Positions 42,387 to 51,602 of a stretch of DNA of 64,000 bases are shown here, one piece after another. The first letter of the stretch is position 1, and the number at the start of each line of letters is the position of its first letter. The stretch spans positions 558,001-622,000 of the forward strand of contig NZ_JADKZI010000001.1 of NCBI RefSeq assembly GCF_017811815.1, read 5' to 3'. This DNA is from Flavonifractor sp. AGMB03687 (GTDB lineage: Bacteria > Bacillota > Clostridia > Oscillospirales > Oscillospiraceae). Made by a program: the position numbers and the translations under genes. The notes beneath the pieces are model-generated. The model had not been told where the DNA came from, did not search any database, and was given only the letters and a program-made list of their open reading frames with translations.

Positions 42387-44045
42387 GTGGAAGAGATGAG
42401 CATCCTTCTGGGGCTGCTGGGCGGCCTTGCCTTGTTCCTCTACGGTATGCAGATGATGAGCTCCGGCCTGGAGGCCGCAGCCGGCAACCGTATGAAGCGT
42501 ATCCTTGAGCGACTGACTTCGAATCGTTTTCTGGGCGTCCTGGTGGGCGCGGTGATCACCGCGGTGATCCAGTCCTCCTCCGCTACCACAGTCATGGTGG
42601 TAGGCTTTGTCAACTCCGGTATGATGACCCTGCGGCAGGCCGTGTGGATCATCATGGGTGCCAACATCGGTACCACCATCACCGGACAGCTCATTGCCCT
42701 GGATGTGGGCGTTTTGGCGCCTCTGTTTGCCTTTGTGGGCGTGGCCATGGTGGTCTTCCTCAAAAAGCCCCAGATCCACCACTACGGCAATATCCTGGCT
42801 GGCCTGGGCGTGCTCTTCATCGGTATGGAGATGATGAGCTCCTCCATGGAGCCCCTGCGGGAGTGGCCCGCCTTCGTGGATATGGTCAGCACCTTCTCCA
42901 ACCCCCTGATCGGTATTCTGGTGGGCGCCCTCTTTACCGCGCTCATCCAGTCCTCCTCCGCCTCCGTTGGCATTCTGCAGGCCCTGGCGGTCAGCGGTGT
43001 CATCGGCCTTGACAGTGCCGTGTTCGTCCTCTTTGGTCAGAACATCGGTACCTGCATCACCGCCGTGCTGGCCTCCATCGGCACCAGCCGCAACGCCAAG
43101 CGGGCCACGGTGATCCACCTCATGTTCAACCTGTTCGGCACGGTGCTCTTTACTGCTGTCTGCATCCTGACGCCGCTGACCGACTTCATGGTGAACCTGA
43201 CCCCCGACAGCCCAGCGGCTCAGATTGCCAACATGCACACCCTGTTCAACATCGTGACCACCATTCTGCTGCTGCCTTTCGGCAACAGCCTGGTGAAGCT
43301 GGCCATGCACATCCTGCCTGACCGGCGGGAGAGCGGGGGAGAGGGCATGCACCTGGCCTATCTGGTGCCCAACCCCACCCATACCAAGCAGGAGCATCCC
43401 ATCGGCTTCTCCGCCATGTATATTACCCAGCTGCGCCAGGAGCTCAACCGCATGCTGGGCATGGCCCGGCAGAACATCGCCACCTGTTTCCAGGCGGTGC
43501 TGGACGTGGACCCCAAGAAGATGGAGGGCGCCGAGGCTACCGAGGATTATCTGGACTACCTGAACAAGGAGATCTCCCAGTACATCTCCCAGGTGATTGT
43601 TCATGAGACCAACGAGCAGGACTCCACTGCCGTCAGCGCCTACTTCAAGATCACCGGCAACATCGAGCGCATTGGCGACCACGCCATGAACATCTGCGAG
43701 TATACCCAGATGATGCACGATAAGAACATCCACTTCTCTCCGGATGCCCAGGAAGAGATCCGGCAGATGGAGCAGGTGAGCCTGGAGGCTCTGGACCTGC
43801 TGGGACAGGAGGTCACCGATCCCACCGCGTGGCTGACCAAGGTGTCTGCCCTGGAGCAGCGGATGGACGATATGACCGAGGAGTACCGCCGCAACCAGCT
43901 CAAGCGGATGCGCAAGGGCTCCTGCTCCGATGAGGCCTGCATTATCTTCTCCGAGCTGTTGACCGACTTTGAGCGGATCGGCGATCACGCTCTGAACATT
44001 GCCCAGGAGCGGGCCTCCATTTCTTCCGAAGCCACCGGCATCTAA
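42387..44045 (+). CDS. Na+/phosphate cotransporter with C-terminal PhoU domain
   Basis: A 552-residue protein. Two inverted NptA-type repeats, each with a QSSSA motif (VIQSSSATTVMVVGFVNSG and ALIQSSSASVGILQALA), form the membrane domain (about residues 1-310). The C-terminal 200 residues are a PhoU-like helical domain (KITGNIERIGDHAMNICEY and ELLTDFERIGDHALNIA). It imports phosphate with sodium, with the PhoU part as a likely brake. The start is GTG at 42387 with GAGGG 7 nt upstream; ATG at 42396 is possible. Confidence 0.93.
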   Translation: MEEMSILLGLLGGLALFLYGMQMMSSGLEAAAGNRMKRILERLTSNRFLGVLVGAVITAVIQSSSATTVMVVGFVNSGMMTLRQAVWIIMGANIGTTITGQLIALDVGVLAPLFAFVGVAMVVFLKKPQIHHYGNILAGLGVLFIGMEMMSSSMEPLREWPAFVDMVSTFSNPLIGILVGALFTALIQSSSASVGILQALAVSGVIGLDSAVFVLFGQNIGTCITAVLASIGTSRNAKRATVIHLMFNLFGTVLFTAVCILTPLTDFMVNLTPDSPAAQIANMHTLFNIVTTILLLPFGNSLVKLAMHILPDRRESGGEGMHLAYLVPNPTHTKQEHPIGFSAMYITQLRQELNRMLGMARQNIATCFQAVLDVDPKKMEGAEATEDYLDYLNKEISQYISQVIVHETNEQDSTAVSAYFKITGNIERIGDHAMNICEYTQMMHDKNIHFSPDAQEEIRQMEQVSLEALDLLGQEVTDPTAWLTKVSALEQRMDDMTEEYRRNQLKRMRKGSCSDEACIIFSELLTDFERIGDHALNIAQERASISSEATGI

Positions 44046-44053
44046 GCAAATAG

Positions 44054-44086
44054 AAATCGCCTCCCGGTTTGACCGGGAGGCGATTT
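44054..44086. terminator. Bidirectional terminator
   Basis: Perfect 14-bp stem (44054-44067 with 44073-44086), 5-nt loop, then TTT, between convergent genes. Confidence 0.9.
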
Positions 44087-44096
44087 TTTGTTGGAA

Positions 44097-45392
44097 TCAG
44101 GGAGTAGGGGGAGCCAGTATCCTGCGGCTGGCGCCCAGACACAGCAGGAGGGTGATAGCCTCGGTGACCGGAAAGGCCAGCCAGATTCCGGTGACTCCAA
44201 GCAGGTAGGAAAGCAGGAGAACCAGAATAGCGATACCCACGCCGCCACGGAAGAGGGAGAGCAGGAAGGAGGCCCGGGGCTGCTCTACCGCCCCCAGGAA
44301 GGAGGCGGCGATGATGTTGGGCCCGGCGAAGAGAAAGCCCCAGAAGTAGAGCCGCAGCCCGCTGACCGCCAGCCGGGCCAGTTCGGGATCGCCGTCCCGA
44401 TTGAACAGAGCTGCCAGAGGGTCCGCCCAAACCTGGGCGATGAGGGCCAGTCCCACCAGACAGGAGACCAGTAGAGCCAGACGGCAGAGCTGACGGACGG
44501 TGTGGTGATCGCCCCGGCCGTAGGACTGACTGATGAGGGGCTGTGCACCCTGGGACAGGCCGGTGAATAAGGCCAGGGCCATCAGGGCCAGATTGGCCAC
44601 GATGCCGTAGGCGGCTACACCTATGGTACCGGCGGCCCGGAGCATCAGGGTGTTGTAGAGGGCCAGCACCATACAGGCGGTGAACTCATTGAGAAAGGCG
44701 GCGCTGCCCAGACCGGCCATATCGGCCAGGGACCGGGGCACTTCGGCGGGACGGGCCAGCCGGAACTGATTGCGGCCGGTGAGGATGTGGAGGGAGGAGA
44801 GACACAGGCCGATCACCGGGGCGGTGCCGGTGGCCAGGGCCGCGCCGAAAATGCCCATGTTCAGGGGGTAGAGGAAGAGGTAGTCCAGGGCGATGTTGGC
44901 TAGACTGCCGGTGAGCATGGCGGTCATGGCCAGCTTGGGGTTGCCGTCGTTGCGGACAAACACAACCATGATGTGGTTCAGGAGAAAGCAGGGGGAGAAG
45001 AGAAGCACCGTGCGCAGATAGACGGTGCACAGGGGCAGCGTGTCGGTGTTGGCCCCCAGCAGCAGCGCAATGGGCTGAGCACAGAAGACGCCCAGCAGTG
45101 CCAGGAAGATCCCCAACACCAGCCCGGTGAGCAGGGACAGGGTAAAGGTGCGGTTGGCCCTGGCCTCATCCCCTTGATACCGGCAGATGGAGTAGCGGGT
45201 GGCTCCGCCGATGCCCAGTAGGACGCCCAACCCGTTGATAAGGCCGAAAATGGGAATGGCCAGATTGAGGGCCGCCAGGCCGTCCGCCCCCAGCCGGTTG
45301 GCTACAAAGAAGGTGTCGGCCATGATGTAGCCAGACAGCCCCAGCGCGCCCAGCATATTGAGCGAGATATATTTAAAAAAGGTACGTACCAT
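44097..45392 (-). CDS. MATE family efflux transporter
   Basis: A 431-residue protein with about 12 membrane helices in two related halves. The MATE pattern is clear: LGLSGYIMADTFFVANRLGADGLAA at the start (shown as LGLSGYIMADTFF), then GIGGATRYSI, and in the second half GLSQGAQPLISQSYG. It expels drugs or metabolites using a Na+ or H+ gradient. GGGAGGAG lies 5 nt before the ATG. A strong promoter and a 22-bp hairpin stand in front of it, suggesting attenuation. Confidence 0.92.
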   Translation of the reverse strand: MVRTFFKYISLNMLGALGLSGYIMADTFFVANRLGADGLAALNLAIPIFGLINGLGVLLGIGGATRYSICRYQGDEARANRTFTLSLLTGLVLGIFLALLGVFCAQPIALLLGANTDTLPLCTVYLRTVLLFSPCFLLNHIMVVFVRNDGNPKLAMTAMLTGSLANIALDYLFLYPLNMGIFGAALATGTAPVIGLCLSSLHILTGRNQFRLARPAEVPRSLADMAGLGSAAFLNEFTACMVLALYNTLMLRAAGTIGVAAYGIVANLALMALALFTGLSQGAQPLISQSYGRGDHHTVRQLCRLALLVSCLVGLALIAQVWADPLAALFNRDGDPELARLAVSGLRLYFWGFLFAGPNIIAASFLGAVEQPRASFLLSLFRGGVGIAILVLLLSYLLGVTGIWLAFPVTEAITLLLCLGASRRILAPPTP

Positions 45393-45424
45393 GTCCGCTC
45401 CTCCCAGGTGTGGTGTGCAAACAA

Positions 45425-45481
45425 AAAACGTGCCTGAGTATATTCCTTCAAAGACCTACGGAATATACTCAGGCACGTTTT
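45425..45481 (-). promoter_or_regulatory. 22-bp hairpin in the leader of the MATE gene, terminator or attenuator
   Basis: Perfect 22-bp inverted repeat (45425-45446 with 45460-45481), 13-nt loop, followed by TTTTTTG on the minus strand. It lies after the MATE promoter and 33 nt before the start codon. It may also end read-through from gatB. Confidence 0.75.
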
Positions 45482-45531
45482 ATCGCCTATCCGGTGACAG
45501 GCGTCATGCACATAGTTTACTAGTGGATAAG

Positions 45532-45560
45532 AGCATAACAGAAGGACAGAAAAATGTCAA
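45532..45560 (-). promoter_or_regulatory. Sigma-A promoter of the MATE gene
   Basis: Minus strand TTGACA (45555-45560), 17-nt spacer, TATGCT (45532-45537), just after the gatB stop. Confidence 0.75.
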
Positions 45561-45574
45561 GGTGTAGAGGAAAC

Positions 45575-46996
45575 CTACTGGGACAGCTTTTCCCGCAGCA
45601 CCTGGTTGACCACCGCCGGGGCGGCCTGGCCCTTCAGCTGCCGCATGACCTGGCCCACCAGGAAGCCGAAGGCCTTCTCCTTGCCCGACTTGAAGTCCTC
45701 CACCGACTTCTGGTTGTCGGCCAGCACCTGCTCCACCACGGCGGACACCAGTCCGGCGTCGGACACCTGGGCCAGACCGTGCTCCTTAATATAAGCATCC
45801 ACGTCGCCGTCGTCGGCAAAGACGGCCTCAAAGACCTTGACAGCGGTGTTGCGGTTGACCTTGCCCTCCTGGACCAGGGCGATAAGCCTGGCCAGGGTGG
45901 GGGGCGTCAGGCGCATGTCCTTGGCCTCCAGGCCGTGGGCGGACAGCTGGCCCAGTACCTGGCCCATGACCCAGTTGGAGGCCTGCTTGGGATCGGCCCC
46001 CAGGGCCACCACTTCCTCGAAAAAGTCGGCCAGGGCCTTTTGGCTGGTGATCATTTCCGTGTCGTAGACGGGCAGACCCCAGTCCCGCTGATACCGCTCC
46101 CGCTTGGCCTCGGCCAGCTCGGGTTGAGCCGCCCGGAGCCCTTCGATATACTCATCGGACAACTCCAGCGGCGGGATGTCCGGCTCGGGGAAGTAGCGGT
46201 AGTCCTGGGCGTTCTCCTTGGAGCGCATGGCGTAGGTGGCGTCCTTGTTCTCGTCCCAGCGTCGGGTCTCCTGGACCACCCGCTTGCCCTCCTCAATGAG
46301 CTCGATCTGCCGCCGGGTCTCGTAGGCGATGGCCCGGGAGATGGCCTTGAAGGAGTTCAGGTTCTTCATCTCGGTGCGGGTGCCGAACTCGGTGGACCCG
46401 GCGGGGCGCACCGACAGGTTCACGTCGCACCGCAGGGAGCCCTCCTGCATCTTGCAGTCGGACACGCCCAGGTACTGCAGGGTGGAGCGAAGCTTCTCCA
46501 GGTAGGCGATGACTTCATCCGCCGAGCGGAAGTCGGGCTCGGTGACGATTTCGATGAGGGGCACGCCGCAGCGGTTGTAGTCCGCCCGGGTCTGGTCCAG
46601 CCAGGGATCATGGACCAGCTTGCCCGCGTCCTCCTCCATGTGCAGCTCGTGGATGCGGACGGACTTGCCGCCGCCGATGTCTACTTTGCCGTCGTGGCAG
46701 ATGGGCAGGTAGAGCTGGGAGATCTGATAGGCCTTGGGCAGGTCGGGATAGAAGTAGTTCTTCCGGTCAAAGCGGCTGACCCGGCTGATCTCACAGTTCA
46801 GAGCCAGACCGGCCTTTACCGCGAATTCCAGCACCTTCTCGTTGAGTACCGGCAGGGTACCCGGCATACCGGTACACACCGGGCAGCAGTGGGTGTTGGG
46901 CGCGCCGCCGAATTGGGTGGTGCAGGAGCAGAAAATCTTGGTCTTGGTGGCCAGCTCCACATGGGTCTCCAGACCGATCACAGTTTCCCAGGTCAT
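45575..46996 (-). CDS. gatB: Asp/Glu-tRNA(Asn/Gln) amidotransferase subunit B
   Basis: A 473-residue tRNA-binding and kinase subunit of GatCAB. It starts TWETVIGLETHVELATKTKIFC and holds FDRKNYFYPDLPKAYQISQ, the GatB signature; the YqeY-type tail domain is complete. It activates the Asp or Glu carboxylate on mischarged tRNA and receives ammonia from GatA. Its ATG overlaps the gatA stop (ATGA). Being in an aspS operon, the main task is likely Asn-tRNA formation. Confidence 0.97.
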   Translation of the reverse strand: MTWETVIGLETHVELATKTKIFCSCTTQFGGAPNTHCCPVCTGMPGTLPVLNEKVLEFAVKAGLALNCEISRVSRFDRKNYFYPDLPKAYQISQLYLPICHDGKVDIGGGKSVRIHELHMEEDAGKLVHDPWLDQTRADYNRCGVPLIEIVTEPDFRSADEVIAYLEKLRSTLQYLGVSDCKMQEGSLRCDVNLSVRPAGSTEFGTRTEMKNLNSFKAISRAIAYETRRQIELIEEGKRVVQETRRWDENKDATYAMRSKENAQDYRYFPEPDIPPLELSDEYIEGLRAAQPELAEAKRERYQRDWGLPVYDTEMITSQKALADFFEEVVALGADPKQASNWVMGQVLGQLSAHGLEAKDMRLTPPTLARLIALVQEGKVNRNTAVKVFEAVFADDGDVDAYIKEHGLAQVSDAGLVSAVVEQVLADNQKSVEDFKSGKEKAFGFLVGQVMRQLKGQAAPAVVNQVLREKLSQ

Positions 46997-48435
46997 TGGA
47001 CGTCGCCTCCTTTGGGTCTTTTCTTATGCCAGTCGGTATCCATCTGGAAGGCATGGGCGGCGTTGAGCACCGCGCCGTCACCCAGAGCGGGACCGATGAG
47101 CTGAGCGCCGATGGGCATGCCCTTGCCGTCAAAGCCGCAGGGCATGGACAGGGCGGGCAGGCCTGCCAGGTTCACCGACACGGTGTAGATGTCGCTGAGG
47201 TACATCTTCAGCGGATCGGTGAGGCTCTCGCCCAGCTTGGGGGCGGTGGTGGGGACCACCGGAGTAAGAAGCAGGTCGTATTTGGCAAAGGCCTCGTCAA
47301 AAGCTTTCTTGATAAGGGCCTTTACCTGGAGGGCCTTTTTGTAGTAGGCGTCGTAGTAGCCGGAGGACAGCACGAAGGTGCCCAGCAGGATGCGCCGCTT
47401 TACCTCGGAGCCGAAGCCTTGGGTGCGGGTCTTGCAGTAGAGGCCGGTGAGATCCTCATAGCCCTCTGCCAGCCAGCCGTACTTCACGCCGTCAAACCGG
47501 GACAGGTTGGAAGAGGCCTCGGCGGCGGCGATGATATAGTAGGTGGGCACCACGTACTCCATCACCGGCAGGGCAAACTCTTCCACCTCAGCACCACGGG
47601 CTTTCAGTACCTCGGCGGCGGCCAGTACGGCAGCCCGTACCTCGGGGTCCAGGCCATCGCCGAAGCAGTCCACCGGCAGGCCAACCTTCTTCCCCTTCAG
47701 GTTGCCGGTGAGGGAGGCCAGCAGTCCCCCGGCAGGGGCATCCAGGCTGGTGCCGTCCCGGGGATCCTTGCCCTGGATGAGATCCAGCACCGCCGCACAG
47801 TCGGCGGCGGACCGGGCGATGGGGCCCATCTGGTCCAGGGAGGAGGCATAGGCGATGAGGCCGTACCGGGACACGGTGCCGTAGGTGGGCTTCATGCCGG
47901 TGACGCCGCAGTAGGCGGCAGGCTGGCGGATGGAACCGCCGGTATCCGAGCCAATGGCGTACCACACCTCGCCCGCCGCCACAGCGGCGGCAGCGCCGCC
48001 AGAGGAGCCGCCCGCCGCCCGGGCCAGATTCCAGGGGTTTTTGACCGGGCCGTAGTGGGAGGTCTCGGAGGTGGAGCCCATGGCGAACTCATCCATGTTC
48101 AGCTTGCCCATGGACACCGCCCCGGCGGCAGTCAGCCGCTCTACCACGGTGGCGTCATAGCAGGGGACAAAGCCCTCCAGGATCTTGGAGGCGCAGGTGG
48201 TGGCCACGCCCTTGGTGCAGATGTTGTCCTTGTAGGCCATGGGCACCCCGGCCAGAGGGGAGGCGGACAGGTCGGCCGCCGGGAAGACGGGGCCATCCAC
48301 CGTAACGAAGGCGTTGTTGTCCGGCTGGGCGGCATGGATGCGGGAGAGGGCGGCCTCCACCGCCTCCTGCTGTCTTACCTCACCGGTGCGGAGCTTCTGT
48401 GCCAGCTCCAGGGCAGTCAGTTCATACAGTTCCAT
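46993..48435 (-). CDS. gatA: Asp/Glu-tRNA(Asn/Gln) amidotransferase subunit A
   Basis: A 480-residue amidase. The Lys-Ser-Ser triad is present: Lys in VPMAYKDNI, Ser in the GGSSGG-rich AAGGSSGGAAAAVAAG, and the nucleophile in GSDTGGSIRQPA. It frees ammonia from glutamine or asparagine for GatB. ATG at 48435 has GAGGTG 6 nt upstream; GTG at 48444 overlaps the site. Ten nt separate it from gatC. Confidence 0.97.
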   Translation of the reverse strand: MELYELTALELAQKLRTGEVRQQEAVEAALSRIHAAQPDNNAFVTVDGPVFPAADLSASPLAGVPMAYKDNICTKGVATTCASKILEGFVPCYDATVVERLTAAGAVSMGKLNMDEFAMGSTSETSHYGPVKNPWNLARAAGGSSGGAAAAVAAGEVWYAIGSDTGGSIRQPAAYCGVTGMKPTYGTVSRYGLIAYASSLDQMGPIARSAADCAAVLDLIQGKDPRDGTSLDAPAGGLLASLTGNLKGKKVGLPVDCFGDGLDPEVRAAVLAAAEVLKARGAEVEEFALPVMEYVVPTYYIIAAAEASSNLSRFDGVKYGWLAEGYEDLTGLYCKTRTQGFGSEVKRRILLGTFVLSSGYYDAYYKKALQVKALIKKAFDEAFAKYDLLLTPVVPTTAPKLGESLTDPLKMYLSDIYTVSVNLAGLPALSMPCGFDGKGMPIGAQLIGPALGDGAVLNAAHAFQMDTDWHKKRPKGGDVQ

Positions 48436-48445
48436 CGCTTCCACC

Positions 48446-48733
48446 TCACTCTACCGCCTTGGGGACCAGGAAGGTCTCGCCATCCCCAGCGGGAGACCCG
48501 GCCAGCAGGGTCTCCCGATCGTAGGACGAGACCACCTCGTCGGAGCGCAGCACGTTTTTCAGGGGGAAAATGTGGCTCAGGGGCTCCACATCGGTGGTAT
48601 CCAGGGTGTTGAGTACATCCATATAGGCCACAATGCGCTCCAGCTCCGCCGTCATGGCGGGTTTCTCCTCCGCCGGCAGCTGGAGCCGGGAGAGCTGGGA
48701 GATATAGTCGACCATATCCTCGGTAATTTTCAT
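48446..48733 (-). CDS. gatC: Asp/Glu-tRNA(Asn/Gln) amidotransferase subunit C
   Basis: A 95-residue subunit that wraps around GatA and stabilises the complex. Pattern: MVDYISQLSRLQLPAEEKPA at the N-terminus, IVAYMDVLNTLDTTDVEPL, then LRSDEV. The ATG at 48733 has AAGGAGG 7 nt upstream; a TTG two codons earlier is less likely. It follows aspS by 12 nt. Confidence 0.95.
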   Translation of the reverse strand: MKITEDMVDYISQLSRLQLPAEEKPAMTAELERIVAYMDVLNTLDTTDVEPLSHIFPLKNVLRSDEVVSSYDRETLLAGSPAGDGETFLVPKAVE

Positions 48734-48745
48734 ATTCAATCCTCC

Positions 48746-50044
48746 TTAAGGCTCAAGCCGGGTGCGGTCTCTGGGGAACAGACAGGCCCGGCGGACGTTG
48801 TCCAGGCCGCACAGCTGCATGGTCAGCCGCTCCAGGCCAATGCCCAGGCCGCCGTGGGGGGGCATGCCGTGCTTGTGGATCATGAGATAGCTTTCAAACT
48901 CCGCCGGGTCCATATCCCGGGCCTCCATCTTGGCTACCTGGGCGGCGTAGTCGTGAATACGCTGGCCGCCGGTGGTTACCTCCAACCCCCGGAACAGCAG
49001 GTCGAAGGACAGGGTGAAGCGGGGATCATCGGGGTCGTCCATGGCGTAGAAGGGGCGCTTCTTGCTGGGGTAGTGGGTGACGAACACGAAGTCGCTGCCC
49101 CACTCCTCCTTGGCATACTTGCCGATGGCATGCTCCTCCTCCGGCTCCAGGTCGAAGGGGTCCCGGATCTGATAGCCGTACTTCTCGGCCGCCAGCCGCT
49201 TGATCTCGTCGAAGCGGACGGCGGGAATTTTGGAGGCGTCGGGCGGCTCCACCCCCAGCAGAGCCAACTCGGCGGAGTATTCCGCTTTCAGCAGTTCCAT
49301 CAGGTGCTGAAGGAAGCCCTGCTCCATCTCCATGATCTCGGTAAAGGACTGGATATAGCCCATCTCGAAGTCCAGGGAGGTGTACTCGTTCAGGTGGCGC
49401 TGGGTGGAGTGCTTCTCCGCCCGGAACACGGGGGCCACCTCGTACACCCGCTCAAAGACGCCTACCATGGTCTGCTTGTAGAACTGGGGGGACTGAGCCA
49501 GGAAGGCCTTCTTGCCAAAGTAGTCCAGGCGGAAGATGTTGGACCCGCCCTCGGCTCCGGCGTGGACGATCTTGGGGGTGTGGATCTCGGTAAAGCCCTC
49601 GCCCTGGAGGTAGTCCCGGAAGGCCCGGCCGATGGCGGCCTGGATGCGGAACACTGCCCGCTCCTTGGGAGCTCTCAGCACCACTGGCCGCAGGCCCAGC
49701 TCGGTGTCCAGGTTCAGGTCCAGCTTCTTCTTAGACAGCGGTACCGGCAGGGGAGCGGCGGGGCGGGACAGCACGGTGAGGGTGGCGTCGGTCAGCTCTT
49801 TTCCGCCGGGGGCACGGGGTTCGATGCGCCACATACCGGAGGCAGTGATCGCACACTCCTCGGTGGCTCCGTCCAGGGCGTCCTTTTGGGTGCACACGCA
49901 CTGGACCAAGCCGGAGCGGGTGCGCAGGGTAACGAAGGTGATGCCGCCCATATCCCGCAGGGCATGGACTGCGCCGTGGATGGTGAGGGGCTGGTTATTC
50001 CGGCCCTCCACCGCTTTGTCGATTTGTTTTGCCAGGAATACCAT
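48746..50044 (-). CDS. aspS: Aspartyl-tRNA synthetase, archaeal-type, probably non-discriminating
   Basis: A 432-residue class IIb synthetase with N-terminal OB-fold (about residues 15-100) and a catalytic domain with FTEIHTPKIV, QSPQFYKQ, FRAEKHSTQRHLNEYTSLD and GLGIGLERLTM. It lacks the GAD insertion of the usual bacterial AspRS (about 590 residues), so it is the shorter archaeal-like form that charges both tRNA(Asp) and tRNA(Asn). With gatCAB directly downstream it would supply Asp-tRNA(Asn) for amidation. The ATG at 50044 follows AAAGG. The operon is behind a T-box. Confidence 0.94.
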   Translation of the reverse strand: MVFLAKQIDKAVEGRNNQPLTIHGAVHALRDMGGITFVTLRTRSGLVQCVCTQKDALDGATEECAITASGMWRIEPRAPGGKELTDATLTVLSRPAAPLPVPLSKKKLDLNLDTELGLRPVVLRAPKERAVFRIQAAIGRAFRDYLQGEGFTEIHTPKIVHAGAEGGSNIFRLDYFGKKAFLAQSPQFYKQTMVGVFERVYEVAPVFRAEKHSTQRHLNEYTSLDFEMGYIQSFTEIMEMEQGFLQHLMELLKAEYSAELALLGVEPPDASKIPAVRFDEIKRLAAEKYGYQIRDPFDLEPEEEHAIGKYAKEEWGSDFVFVTHYPSKKRPFYAMDDPDDPRFTLSFDLLFRGLEVTTGGQRIHDYAAQVAKMEARDMDPAEFESYLMIHKHGMPPHGGLGIGLERLTMQLCGLDNVRRACLFPRDRTRLEP

Positions 50045-50081
50045 ACCGTTCACAACCTTTCTTGTCTGAAAAAATAAAAAA

Positions 50082-50112
50082 GTCCCGAAGTCGTACAATA
50101 CGACTTCGGGAC
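50082..50112 (-). terminator. T-box terminator
   Basis: Perfect 14-bp stem (50082-50095 with 50099-50112), triloop, then a T-rich run on the minus strand (50071-50081). Confidence 0.92.
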
Positions 50113-50335
50113 GGAATAAACTCCGCGGTACCACCCAAAATTGCGCCGTCGTGTGCAACGGACGCCACTCGGAACCCTTAACGCGGGTGAGACGGGCGGC
50201 CCTACCTCCCAAACAGGACTCGATGCGCCGGCTCAAAAGTGTTGCGCCATCCCATCCTGCCGGACCGGGCTCTCAGTCGGTGACCCGGATTCTCTGTCAG
50301 CTCTCACGGGCGGCGGTCTTTGTCGCAGCCTTTAT
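50113..50335 (-). promoter_or_regulatory. T-box riboswitch of the aspS-gatCAB operon
   Basis: The minus strand carries GGGTGGTACCGCGGAGTTT (50118-50136), the T-box antiterminator sequence, right before the terminator, and about 180 nt of stem I-III structure upstream. Uncharged tRNA binding would favour read-through. AAC (Asn) occurs in the GGCGCAACAC segment, but I could not fold stem I well enough to fix the specifier codon. Confidence 0.92.
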
Positions 50336-50341
50336 GGGCGT

Positions 50342-50370
50342 AGTATATGCGCTTTTGCGTGGAAAAGCAA
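50342..50370 (-). promoter_or_regulatory. Sigma-A promoter of the aspS-gatCAB operon
   Basis: Minus strand TTGCTT (50365-50370), 17-nt spacer, TATACT (50342-50347). Confidence 0.78.
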
Positions 50371-50459
50371 CTGTGAATTTTGACAAAATCTACCCTAGGC
50401 AAAGGGAAGTGCCCTGTGTTACAATGGGGAAAACCAGCGAAGAAAGGGGGTAGGACGGT

Positions 50460-51029
50460 GTGAAAAACTGGGAAGAGCTCTATGCGGAATGTATGGATTG
50501 CCGCAAGTGCGGCCTGGCCGATACCCGGCACAATGTGGTCTTTGGCGAGGGCGCCCGGGACGCGGAGGTCATGTTCATCGGCGAGGGCCCCGGTGAGCAG
50601 GAGGACTTGACCGGCCGTCCCTTTGTGGGCCGTGCGGGCCAGCTGCTGGACGATATGCTCACTATGATCGACCTCCGACGGGACAAGGTTTTTATCGGCA
50701 ACATGGTCAAGTGCCGTCCGCCGGGAAACCGGGACCCGCTGAACATTGAGCAGGAGGCCTGCATCGGCTATCTGCGCAATCAGGTGGCTCTCATCCGGCC
50801 CAAGATCATCGTCTGTCTGGGCCGCATCGCCGCTATCCGGCTGATGAAGGACGACTTCAAAATCACCCGGGAGCACGGCCAGTGGATGGAGAAAGCGGGG
50901 GTGTGGATGATGGCCATGTTCCATCCCTCCGCCCTGCTGCGGGACCCCTCCAAGCGGCCGGAGAGCTTTGTGGACTTAAAGACCCTCCAGGCCAAGATCC
51001 GGGAGGTCTGTACCCACACCTATGACTGA
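50460..51029 (+). CDS. Uracil-DNA glycosylase, family 4 (iron-sulfur)
   Basis: A 189-residue glycosylase. The four [4Fe-4S] ligands C14, C17, C85 and C101 are all present with family 4 spacing. The active-site motifs are GEGPGEQED and the C-terminal MFHPSALLR with its His. It removes uracil from DNA as the first step of base excision repair. The start is GTG at 50460 after GGGGGTAGGACGGT. It stands alone between the T-box promoter and a terminator. Confidence 0.94.
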   Translation: MKNWEELYAECMDCRKCGLADTRHNVVFGEGARDAEVMFIGEGPGEQEDLTGRPFVGRAGQLLDDMLTMIDLRRDKVFIGNMVKCRPPGNRDPLNIEQEACIGYLRNQVALIRPKIIVCLGRIAAIRLMKDDFKITREHGQWMEKAGVWMMAMFHPSALLRDPSKRPESFVDLKTLQAKIREVCTHTYD

Positions 51030-51062
51030 AAATCGGGACCTGCCTGGGGCAGGTCCCGATTT
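51030..51062 (+). terminator. Terminator of the uracil-DNA glycosylase gene
   Basis: Perfect 15-bp stem (51030-51044 with 51048-51062), triloop, T-run to 51066. Confidence 0.9.
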
Positions 51063-51149
51063 TTTTGAGCCATTTTGTAACCTGAGGGGTGCTGCCCGGA
51101 ATGTGATGCGGGGGACTGGTATTGGGTGATAACGACATCCGCATTAGGA

Positions 51150-51602
51150 TTATCTTTCGCTATCTTGCTTACACAGTTCCAAATATTCATTCCGGCAAAA
51201 AGCATAGTATTGCATGTAGAAAGAATTTTCATTGATATCTTCTTGCGTAACGCCTTGGGCAAGAACAAGTTCCAGATGCAGTCTGCTGCTATTTGATAAA
51301 ATATAGCCAGTCTTCTTCTCGAAAATAACATAGACAAAGCTTTCATGTGAAGTGCTGAGTACATAATTATATTTTCTATTATCCGCAACTTTTTTGAGCC
51401 TATAGCAAATAAACTCTAACTCATTTCGATCCGCTTGCACCCTCTGGTTTGTGATAGCATTGACTGCATTATACACAAGGTGTTCTATGAAAGACTTGGA
51501 AAAAGCAGAGAGGCTGATTGGTGTCACAACAGCGTGTTCATGCAGCCAGGCAGAAAGCTGATTCACATCTTTTTGGGGGGTAACGACTTCATCAAATTCC
51601 AT
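51150..51602 (-). CDS. Hypothetical protein in an AT-rich island
   Basis: A 150-residue reading frame I do not recognise. It is soluble, has no signal peptide, and shows a likely helical middle (IEHLVYNAVNAITNQRVQAD, ELEFICYRLKKVADN) and beta-rich end (YNYVLSTSHESFVYVIFEKK). Base composition is clearly more AT-rich than all neighbours, and codons such as ATA and TTT are frequent, which suggests transfer. The ribosome binding site is weak (GGGGAAATCAT before ATG 51602; a further ATG at 51623 is possible). No transposase lies nearby. Confidence 0.6.
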   Translation of the reverse strand: MEFDEVVTPQKDVNQLSAWLHEHAVVTPISLSAFSKSFIEHLVYNAVNAITNQRVQADRNELEFICYRLKKVADNRKYNYVLSTSHESFVYVIFEKKTGYILSNSSRLHLELVLAQGVTQEDINENSFYMQYYAFCRNEYLELCKQDSER

